Shown here one piece after another: positions 1-10,500 of a stretch of DNA of 64,000 nucleotides; the first letter of the stretch is position 1; every line of letters starts with the position of its first letter. Location of the stretch: NCBI GenBank assembly GCA_963978545.1, contig OZ021728.1, forward strand, positions 186,001 through 250,000. Reading direction: 5' to 3'. Below the pieces are notes generated by a model. The model was not told where the DNA came from, ran no database searches, and saw only the letters and a program-made list of their open reading frames with translations. The position numbers and the translations under genes were made by a program. This stretch comes from Linyphia triangularis. Taxonomy: Eukaryota; Arthropoda; Arachnida; Araneae; Linyphiidae.

Positions 1-467
1 TTATAAAAATTAATTACTCATAGATATTTAGAAATAAAATTTTGTACAACAAAAATACTATCTAAAACCATAAAAGTATATATTAAATGAGGAAAAAAAC
101 TTTTCATAAAATATGACAAGCACAGCATATGGCAGGGGGGAAAAATGCAAGGACTTTTAAAAAAAAAATCCATGACCCTTTGCCTGAATGTATGCAGCAG
201 AGCATTCCATATTTTTTAATTTTTTTTGGAGGGGGAGGAGGATGCTTCAATTCTTTGTTTGATTTATATTAAACATATAAATAAAAAACACATATCACTT
301 TCAGTCAATTACGTTAGATAAAATGTCAAAATTAAAGTTAAAAAAAATCAAGTACAGGATCTAACTCATTTAGCCTATAGATTTGTTGCACATCTATAAC
401 ACAGTGCTGTAAAGGGTTAAAAAAAACGAAAAAATATGATGGAATTAATTTGAAATATTAAAGAATT

Positions 468-1151
468 TTGGGTTCCAATATATTCTATTGACAAAAAACA
501 CAAGACAAGAAGAAAAATAATCATGTCTGTAAAGGATGCAGTTAGATTTAAGTTGGAAGATTTTTTTAAACAATAAATCTACTGGTGTTTGCGCTTGTAA
601 ATAATAGGATTACTAAAAATCTAACAGATATAATAAGTAAATAATTAGGGTTCTAATATATTCTGTTGACAAAAAACGCAAGGCAAGAAGAAAAAAAAAT
701 CGTGTCTGTAAAGGATGTAGACAGATTGAAGTTTGAAATTTTTTTTAACAATAAGACGCCAGCGGAAGCGAAGTTATAGGATAACCAAAAATCTAACAGA
801 AATATTGTGTAAATAATTGTTCCAAGCATAACAATGATTTCAGAAAGAAAAGAAAAGGAGAGAAAAAAAAAGGGGAACATGAACATGAGGTTGTGGGCCG
901 AGGAGGGGGATTGGCCGGTTTGGCTTAGCTGCTGAGAGTAAGAAAAAGTTCGGAAACTTTGAACACCCAAATCGGCCAACTATAAAAACTATATATATAT
1001 ATATCGTGTGACGCGATTCGGGATAGATGTCCGCACCCACACAGGGTACGCGAGAAGGACAACTCAAAAATTTCAAAATTCCCTGATTAAAGAGTAATTT
1101 TACGAAATTCCTTGACATTTCCCTGAATTAACGATTCTATCACCACCCTGT
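468..1151. repeat. composite repeat with ~180-bp tandem units, first copy
   Basis: Two diverged units (about 468-647 and 648-~800), each starting near GGGTTC(C/T)AATATATTCT and containing TGTCTGTAAAGGATG, are followed by CTTAGCTGCTGAGAGTA and CCAAATCGGCCAACT, then a CAGGGTGGCC-family-like right end (TTCCCTGA... CACCACCCTG at 1142-1151). Related copies: 46195-47041 and 57840-58130. Confidence 0.65.
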
Positions 1152-1659
1152 TTAAGCTACATTCAAAGTAATTAAGTAAATTGCTTAAAAATTTAAATTA
1201 TTTTATTATTCCTAAATTTAGCTACAACATTGAAATTCTAATCATTCTGCAACGATTGACCAACACGGCGAAATCGTTCACCACACTAGCACAAATCTCG
1301 GACATAACGTCTAATAGCCTCAATACTGTCCATACTGATGGCATTTTCTTCCGGCGTTCTGGGCAAATTCCACAAATTCATTTTTGTTTAGAGTAAATAA
1401 AACCAAATAATTTGATATTTGCGAATGTAATTGTGTATGCTGTTGCCTTGCACGGCGAAAGATAAAACTTTGGAATCTAACAGGTAGGCGAAAATGACAG
1501 CGGTTGCCGTCAAAAACAACACTCTTGCGTGAGGTTACTATCGGCGGACTAACAAAGTGACCTATCTACCCTCGAATATGCGAATATGAACAATTACTTC
1601 GGTAGTGTTCGCTCTCCCGCCCTCTTTAAAAAAATCATCATTTTGACAAAATTATTAGT

Positions 1660-1865
1660 ACCTTAGTGCCGATTTTTTTTCGTCCAACTTTTGGACAGAA
1701 TTCAATTTCTAAAAAAAATAGTCGCCTGAGCCCAAAAATAGTTGAAGGTTTTGTTCAAAATAGTCGCTTTGGGCCCTTTTTACATTGAAATAGTTGCCAT
1801 AGTCGCCTGGCCACTAAAATAGTCGCTTTAGTAGCCTTTTTAGTCGCCTGTGGCAGCCCTGCAGG
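1660..1865. repeat. degenerate short tandem repeat, ATAGTCGCC motif
   Basis: AATAGTCGC(C/T)-like units recur at irregular 15-45-bp spacing (about 1719, 1758, 1797, 1817, 1838), ending in GTGGCAGCCCTGCAGG, which may be a transposon terminus. Surrounding 1152-1659 and 1866-2784 show no feature I can name. Confidence 0.6.
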
Positions 1866-2784
1866 TAATGTGAATGTGACCTTCAATTTTTCCCCTACGT
1901 GACAAAGATAACAGCATCGAAAACCGGTTTAACTATTCTTTGACCACGTTAGTTCAGACTAGAGCAAGTCCTGAACTAGAAGTGGAAAAAGGGGAAACAA
2001 GGCATTCTTTTTATGAAAAAAGGAAGTCGATAGAATGGCCTTGACGGATCAGTTGAAATAAATAAAACATTTTAGGAAATGAAGGACAAAGCTGACTTTT
2101 CAAAACTATTTCTGAATATTTATTAAAACTTATCTAATCTAATTCCAAAATTTTAGCGGATAACTGGATTTTCAATAATGAATTCGTGGATTTCCGCTAA
2201 TTCACGTAAAAAAAATTTCGGTTTCCGCTAATTCGCGGGAGAATCACATGTATGATAATTACGTCGACAGATAGACATCAGGGAATTTTCTTGCAATCAG
2301 TGAAATGTCAGCCTGCAAATGAATATTTAAAGAAAATCTTACTAAGTGTAGACGTTTTTCTTTATTTTCAATAATTTTCTTTTAATCACATTCCAACAGA
2401 GGTGGGACTGGAGAATTTTTAATTAATATTTCAGCATTTTAATATCATTTGACTTTTGAGTTTTAAAATGTTTTCTGCACACATTTTTAATTTGTTATGG
2501 CAGAAAACCAGTTATGAAATTTTGCAGTTTGCTTTAAAATAGCCTTTGGAAACAGGAGATTATTAAAAATATGCATTATTTACATTGCACTTTGAAAATT
2601 TAAACTACATTTAGAAAAAGTACATCTATTTCTCACAACGATTGGTTATAATCATTAGGAATTAAAAGAAATTTCATTCATGAATTTTAGTGTGCATTAA
2701 AGTTTTCTTTTCATCCAATTTCTCCCCACACACAAATCACAAAGAAATTTGAAGTCCTTTAAAAAGTTAACAAAGTGCTTAGAA

Positions 2785-3183
2785 CAGGGTTCCTACTCAA
2801 ATCACAGAATGAAAATCAATGACTTTTAAGGACCTAATTAATGTTTTTAAGGACCTATGAAAATTTGTTTTCAGGCATCATGTCTGTATAAAACCTTTTT
2901 ATAACGTACCAAAACGGTTACAAGTTGGCGCATGTGTAATACAAATATGTCAGAAAATTCTGATATAACGAGGATAAGTGGCGGGGATAGCAAGTCTGAG
3001 TTGCATTTTTGTAAATTTTGAAGTTGGTCAACATACACAAAAATTAAGGACTTTTAAGGACCTCTAAGCATTTTCAAGGACTTTTAAGCACCTCTAAGCA
3101 TTTTCAAGTACTTTCAAGGCCTTGAAAACAGGTTCAAAAATATTAAGCACTTTTAATGACTTTCAATGACCGTGGGAACCCTG
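2785..3183. mobile_element. miniature element, CAGGGTTCCCAC family, with 6-bp duplication
   Basis: Left end CAGGGTTCCTAC, right end GTGGGAACCCTG; flanked by TTAGAA (2779-2784, 3184-3189). The body has the family marks GACTTTTAAGGACC near the left and ATTAAGCACTTTTAATGAC near the right end. No ORF. Confidence 0.85.
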
Positions 3184-3279
3184 TTAGAAAGTCCTTATTT
3201 TTTATTTTGAAAATCTGTATGAACCATGTGCATAATAAACCATTCTTTTTTATGAAATAATTTGTGAACATCCTACATA

Positions 3280-4222
3280 CAGGGTTCAAACAGAATGAAA
3301 ACCAAGGACTTTTAAGGACCTTCGAAAATTTGTTTTCAGGCATGTCTTTACAGCTGGTTTGCAACTAACGCTAATATCAAAATCTTTTATGCTCAATTTT
3401 TTTTTTTTGCCTTAACAGACTTGATGATGTTCCAATCTATTTTTCATATGCACGGTACTTTGGTCATAGCACATTAGATGTGCATTTTCTGGGCTTAGTA
3501 ATCATAAAATGCTTCTGCTAAAAAACCATAAGTTGACACCCCGAAAGCAGAAAGTGCCTAAAACTGCGACGTCGGTCAGAGTCCTTGCAGAACAATTTTA
3601 AGTTTGGAACAAATGCCCGCGAGTGAGAAAAAGAATTTCACCTACGGGATGACATGTTCTGCAGAACAAAACGACTTTATTGTCCACCCTTCCCCTCAAT
3701 TTTCTCGGAACAACATTTCCCCGAGCTTCAGTTTCTTATAGAAAAACTCCCCGCGTTCATATCCCGTTCTGGAGCGCTTTTCTCGTTGAAAGTCATTGAT
3801 AAAGTTACAAATTTTGAATGTATACCTTGGTTTGAAAAATAATTTTTTTCGTTATTGTCATTTTGCAATAAATGTGTAGTATTAATTTTATGGGTTTTTT
3901 CTTTTATGTCATAATGGAAATTTTAAAAAAATGTCTGCAGAACATTTGTAACTGTCAAAAGTCCCATTGCAGAGCATTATATATTGTTCTGCTTCTGGGG
4001 TTGACACATGTGAATTACAAATATACCAGGCAATTACGGAGCAGCGTGGATAAGTGGTGGTCTAGTAAGCAAATATGAGTTGAATTTTTATAAATATTTG
4101 AGTCGGCCACTCAACATCAGCACAAATTAAGGACTTTTACGGAACTCTATTTTCAAGTACTTTTGGCCTTGAAAATAAGTTAAAAAATATTGAGCACTTT
4201 TAATGACAGTGGGAGCCCTTTG
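3280..4222. mobile_element. CAGGGTTCCCAC-family element split by a nested insertion
   Basis: Left part 3280-3538 and right part 4001-4222 join into one family member if the nested element (3539-4000) and one copy of TTGACA are removed. The outer ends are degraded (CAGGGTTCAAAC; GTGGGAGCCCTTTG). Confidence 0.82.
3539..4000. mobile_element. 462-bp nested miniature element with 6-bp duplication TTGACA, copy 1
   Basis: Ends CCCCGAAAGCAGAA and TTCTGCTTCTGGGG are imperfect inverted repeats; TTGACA lies at 3533-3538 and 4001-4006. A GTTCTGCAGAACA-like palindromic motif recurs inside. The inverse copy is at 51343-51836. Confidence 0.88.
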
Positions 4223-4285
4223 TATACAAAAAGGACAGATAATCATTTCAAGGTAAAAAATTTCAATTAAGAAAGAGTCACTCAC

Positions 4286-4507
4286 TGTTCTTGACGTCCA
4301 AGAAAGCAACCAGCGTGGACATGAGCCCAGCCACACACACCGGGCTCAGCAGTTGCCTGTCGTGGTGGTACGGGCACAGTGTGAGTGTGCCCTTGCCTAG
4401 ATGGGCCAGTCCTTGGGCCAACCTCACCATGAACAGATTGTTGGGGTCCTTAGCATGATACTGGGCCAGCTGACGCAGCATGGCTGCCAGACGAGCATTG
4501 TTGGTAC
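4286..4507 (-). CDS. PSMD2: PSMD2 exon 18 (residues 724-798), last coding exon in window
   Basis: Contains [40 protein letters not shown] and [10 protein letters not shown]. Acceptor TCCCAG, donor GTGAGT at 4285. The donor and the missing C-terminal ~100 residues show that at least one more exon follows; no continuation is recognisable on the minus strand at 1-4285. Confidence 0.96.
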
Positions 4508-7500
4508 CTGGGAGAAGATTTACTTTGTACCTATTGTATTTGTTTACACTAAACTGTTTGGAAAAGTAGCAACAAGTGAAGATTTTGTTTTCATGACTAG
4601 TCTATTATTACATGCAAATTTATATCTATGTAACTGTTTATGTGGAGTGTATACACTCTCTCTTCTAGCTGCAGAGACAGCTTAATGTTCTAAGCTTGTT
4701 TATATCATCTATAAATATTTATTATCTGGATTAAAGCAGTATTTTCATTCATAAAATTTGTTTTCAACTTCTTTCTTACTTTAAATCAAATTCTCGTTGA
4801 GTAGGATAACAATTTTAAAATTAAAAAATACACTGCAACACTATCAAGGGGACCTTAAGGTCTCGGAAATTCAGATTGGGATGAAACTCGGCAGATTGGT
4901 AGTATACCTTAAGGATATCCACACAGTTAAGCAATAAAGCGCATTAGCCAGAAGATTCCGAGAAAACAGGCTCTGAAGTCTTACGTGCAGCTTATATACT
5001 AGTAGAGATTTTTTATCTGCAACTGCTGGGTGGCCAACATAAGTGGTCAGCGTGCTGGGTTCTTGTACGGGTGATCAGGGTTCGATACCTCGTGAGGTAA
5101 TTTTTTCTTCTTAAATTTAATAAGTGAATAATAATACTTTATTTGCACTAGCAGAGCAAAAATCTCTACTAGTATATAAGCTGCGCGTAACATTTTAGAG
5201 CTTATTTTCTCAGAATCTTCTGGCTAGTGCGCTTTATTGCTTTAATGTGTGGATACCCTTAAGGTATACTGCCAAGTCTCATCCCGATCTAAATTTCCGA
5301 GACCATAAGGTCCCCTTAAGAAAAAAAGTGACAGCAACTGTCACTAAAAGGACACTTCTACATATGAATTCTAGACAACATGCATGTGTAATTTGGCGAC
5401 ATTTAATGACTGAATTAAGTTTCTTAAGGTTGATGTGACAGTTGTCCAATTTAAAAACTCAGTATTATTAGAATGCAGTTTTTTTTCTGTGCAAGTTCTT
5501 TTAACAGGTACTGCATATACTGAGATATAATTATGTTGGAGAATCCTTCAGTTTGAGTGCCGTCGACTGGCCGCTGAAGATTTTCCACGAGATCAAAGAA
5601 AAGAATCTCACTATGAAGCCACAAAACAGCCCGATACATTCACGTACAATAATTGCATCATATAGAATGACATCACCTCTTTTTAAATCCTTTATATCAA
5701 CTTCGATTTTGAGTGTTGATGGTGGGCAAATCTGCAGAGGCCTAATTAATCCCCTTTGAACATTCATGTGATTGGTCAAGCAAAAAATCAGATGAATTTT
5801 TTTGCGTCATTTTACAGAATAATAAGCAAAATCAGACAGAGCACAAAATTCAATACAAACAATAGTTATATTTTGCATGTAAGACTGCTTTCAATTATTA
5901 ACTGTACAATACCTTGTTGTCATTGACAAGCACACAATACTAGTAGTACGAGAGGCAATTTTTGGACCTCATCGAACATCATTCTGAATTTTTTATAGAG
6001 ATTGGAGAAAAGATTAGGAATCCACTGGTCTGCTGTGGCAAAAATGGCCGAAACTGATAAAAAATCGACTTCGAATGAGTTGAACTAAAATCCGATTGCT
6101 AAATATGTCATAACTTGCCAAAAAGAGAACAAACTTTTTCGTCTGGCAACCCTGCATTTTGATTTTCAATGAGAAAAAGTGCAAAAGATTTTTGATCTCT
6201 GGCTTGGAAAATTTGTATCTTTTAAAAGTAAGCCAAATTGGCGACATCAGTAACGTCATCCGTGACGTAATCGCCAACTTGGCTCCCTTTTAATAGATGC
6301 AAGTAGACCGTCGCCAGATATCTGAATCGTCTGCAACCTTCTTAATTGATCATTAAAGAGTGAGGGTTACCAAATAAAAAAAATGCTCATTATTTGGCAA
6401 GTTATGGCTCATTTGGCAATTGGATTTAGTTCAACTTATTAAAAGTCGATTTTTGACCAGTTTCGGCCATTTTTGCCACGGCAGACGAGTGGATTCGTAA
6501 TCTAATCACTTTTCTTTAATTTTTATAAAAAAGTCGGAATGAGGTTTGATGAGGTTCAAAAATGCAGTCGCCTCTCAGTCTATAGAATAAAAATATGAGA
6601 AGATGGATAAAGAGAAAATGGATCGTTGTTTTAACAAATTCTTTCAAATTGTCAAAGCAGAATAGAAAGCAATGAGAATTTAATTTTGTTTATACTGTTG
6701 CACAAATTGTCTGTATATATTGTAAATAGTGACGTATTATTTCAAAATTCTATTGTAATTTATTTTTATCCAATTTTATTTAGTAATTAATAGCGATTAT
6801 ACAAGTTAGAAAAAGGTGGCAACACCTGAAGTAATCGAGACGTTTCGAGAAATTTCTTTCCGATGAATTGGCTGGAAATTTCGAGAATGTCTCACGCGCT
6901 TGTTTATAAAAAGACTGGAGAACGGGGAAGTTTTCAGATGTACTTCGGATTTCGTTGAAAGCTGATCGCGATCGCTTTGTTGACCTATTGGAGTGAGCTT
7001 GTATAATCGCTATATTCGAAGCTGTTCTTGTTGAAGCTTGTATTGAAGATTAATAGTGATTGCACTGTTATCTGTGAATAAATTTTGTGAGTTTTCTGAA
7101 GAGAATAAATACTAGTTTTTATCTGAAAAACTGTGCCGTCATTGCCTCAGCGGAAAAATTCGTAACAGTGGTGTCAGAAGTGGGATCTCGTAATTTTGAA
7201 TGCCGACAACTAGAGGAATGATGGAAGACCAAATGAAGCAGTTGATGGAAATGATTGTTGGAATGAAAGCCAGTCAACAAGCTACCGCTGCTGAAATAAA
7301 AGCCGGACAAGAATTAACCGCCACTACAATCGCCGCTGGTCAAGCCCGCCAAGAAACGACTAACGCCGAACTTGCCGCCGCAATCGCCGCCAGCCAAGAA
7401 GCGACATCATCAGACATTAAAGCTTTACAAGAAGCGACATCATCAGACATTAAAGCTTTACAAGAAGCGACATCATCAGATTTTAAAGCTTTGCAAAATG

Positions 7501-10500
7501 CAACGTCATCTGACATGAAAGCTTTGGCCGATAAGTGCGAGTCCACATCCGCAGCCGTAATCAAGATCAGGGAAGAAATGAAAACCGAGCTGGCGTCAAT
7601 GGTAGAATCTACTATTATGGAGACAACATCATCGGTCCTGCAATCCGTGAAGGAAGACGTTCTCACTGCTGTAAGAGATGAAATGGAAGAAAAGGTTTCC
7701 ACTATCAAAGAAGAGCAGGGAAAATTCATGGATGCTGTAGAAGAAAGGCTACGGAAAATAGAAACTCGCGAATCTGTGACCATTGCAACGCCTAATTGGG
7801 ATAACGTTTCCACTCCCTTTATTGTGCCACGTTCCAGCATCAAAGTGGCCCCTTTTGATGGGAAGTCGTCTTGGCGCGTTTATCAAACGCAATTTGAAAT
7901 GATTGCTTCTGCGAATGGTTGGGACGATACTTCGAAAGCATTCCATCTCGCAGCATCTCTTCGAGGTGAAGCTGCTGACATTTTACAGACACTACCTGAA
8001 GAGAAGCGGGGAGAATTCGTGGCGCTGGCAAGTGCGTTGGAATTAAGGTTTGGGGAGCAACATCTAAAGGATTATAACAGACTGCAACTGAAAGTGAGAC
8101 AGCAGAAGGCCAATGAAACTCTTCAAGAATTGGCATCGGATATAGAAAGACTGTCGCTCCTCGCTTTCCCAGACTGTCCCTCGGACGTACGAGATAACCT
8201 GTCTCTTCAGTATTTCGTGGATGCCATCAAAGATCCCGACATACAGCAAGCTACCAGGATGTCAGACAGCAAAGATCTAAAGTCCACCCTCGTCTATGCC
8301 ATGAGAGTAGAAGCCGCACAGCAAGCTTCTAGAAAAGATCGGCGTTTCGTACGTGGAACATTGGCAGACGATTCCTCTGAACTTTTCACGAAGAAGTTTC
8401 AAGAACTGGAAAACAAGATGGAGCGAATTATGAGAAATATTCCTGGCTCGAAGGATCGAAAAACTAGAGTGGTTTGTTGGCTCTGCAACCGGGAAGGACA
8501 TTTCAGACGTGATTGCCCTGAATTGGACAGGAGAGGGGACAGACCCTCGTCCGAGCCTCAGCAGTTAAACTAAAGAGCGGCTATCTCGCGAGGCGGAGGT
8601 CGCCGTGTAGAGCAGGTGGTGCCCCACTCAGCCTCTATCACATCTCATCCCTTCAAGGAGGAAACCATGGTTTATTCGTGGAGGGCAAGATCAATGGAAC
8701 TCCCTGTCGTCTAATAGTTGACTCAGGGGCAAATGTAACCATCTTACGGACGGATGTAGCCCGGCGCCTGGACAGCCAACCTCTTTACACGGCGCCTTCA
8801 GTTTCACTACAGACTGTGACTGGTGACAAAATTTCTGTGCATGGGAAATTAAATGTCAACATCTCTTTTGGATTTCACACCTACACTCACACCGTTTACG
8901 TCGCTGAAATTATTGACCCATGTATTCTTGGATTGGACTTTTTAAAGAGAAATGGAATTACTTTGAATTTCGAGAAAGGCGAGCTTCAGACGGGGAAAGA
9001 AGAAGTCCCATTGTTCGGTTTGGACTCGGAAGAGCCGTGTGCATATCGAATAGTAGCTCTTGAAGACATCACCATCCCCTCCATGACAGATTTGGTTGTA
9101 AAAGGTTCAACAGAGCTCCCGAAGGCCTTCCGATTCGGAGTAACGGACTTCCCATCATCGAATAGCGTCCCGAAAGGAGTGCTTGTAGGAGCGACGCTTG
9201 TGGATCTCTCTCAAGAGGTGGTGCATGTGAGAATGGCCAACATCGGTGATTCTAAGAGAGTTATCAAGAAAGGAGAAGAAATTGCCACTTGCACCCCCGT
9301 TACAAGCATCGAACGAGGATCGAAGGAGCTTCCGACCGCACCACCCGTGGATTTAGTGGACCAGCTTCTCGAGGACTCTCGGTTGGAAAGAAGGCAAGAG
9401 AAGATTGTCGGAAACCTTATAAAAGAATTTCAGGACGTTTTCTCCATGTCATCGAAAGATGTAGGAAGAACGAAGCTTACACAACATCGAATTGACACTG
9501 GGACCCATTTACCGATTAAACAACATCCTCGAAGACTTCCATTTGCAAAACAAGAGGAGGTCGGGAGATTGTTACATGAAATGGAAGATAATAGAGTTAT
9601 AGAACCCTCCTCAAGTCCATGGGCCTCTCCAATCGTACTCGTTCGAAAGAAGGATGGTTCCACCAGGTTTTGTGTGGATTACCGGAAGCTGAACGAAATT
9701 ACGAAAAAGGACAGCTACCCTCTGCCAAGAATTGATGACACTTTGGACACTCTTATCAGGGAACCAGTGGTTTTCGACTTTGGATCTGAAGAGTGGATAC
9801 TGGCAAGTGGAGATACATCCCGACGATCGTGAAAAGACTGCCTTCACTACCGGCCAAGGATTATGGCAGTTTCAAGTTATGCCGTTTGGCTTGTGTAATG
9901 CACCGGCTACGTTCGAGCGACTAATGGAGACTGTGCTTAGAGGACTTTCCTACGAGACCTGTCTGGTGTATTTGGACAATATCATTATCACCGGGCGGAG
10001 TTTTGATCAACACTTGCAAAATGTGAAGAACGTGTTCTTGAAGCTTAGGGAAGCCCACTTGAAACTTAGCCCATCAAAATGTAAGCTCTTTAGGCGGAAA
10101 GTCAGTTATCTCGGACACATCATCTCATCCGATGGAGTAAGCACAGATCCGGCCAAGATCCATACTGTGCAAATTTGGTCTCGACCGCAAGACGTTCATC
10201 AATTGCGAAGCTTCCTTGGCCTGTGCACGTATTACCGTAAATTCGTGAAAGGTTTCTCCAAGATCGCCAGACCCTTGCATCGACTAACAGAGAGCAAGCA
10301 GAAGTTCCTATGGACTGCCGACTGTGACGACTCCTTCAATCAACTGAAGAACGCTTTAACATCCGCGCCTGTTTTGGCTTTTCCCGATGTTAACAAGGAC
10401 TTTATTTTGGATACAGATGCCAGCAATGAGGGAGTGGGCGCCGTTCTTTCCCAGGAAATTGAAGGACAGGAGAAAGTCATCGCTTATTTTAGTAAGAGCC

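Noticed and set aside
653..1118. Overlapping minus-strand ORFs of 108 and 92 residues
   Set aside because: They sit in the composite repeat also found at 46195-47041 (where the frame differs), with low-complexity Phe-rich translation.
3654..3842. 62-residue ORF, with a homologous antisense-located ORF at 51553-51759
   Set aside because: Both lie inside the two copies of the nested miniature element, in shared repeat sequence with no domain and differing stops.
1..4285. Last PSMD2 exon, expected to continue after the donor at 4285
   Set aside because: I read the minus strand here for the conserved C-terminal RPN1 blocks and saw none. Every ORF present falls in repeats.
5028..5100. tRNA gene in the foldback core
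   Set aside because: Box A and B are present, but I could not fold a convincing four-arm tRNA with an anticodon loop; treated as tRNA-derived.
4846..5317. Target duplication for the foldback element
   Set aside because: The flanks ...CACTATC and AAGAAAA... show no convincing matching words, so none is claimed.
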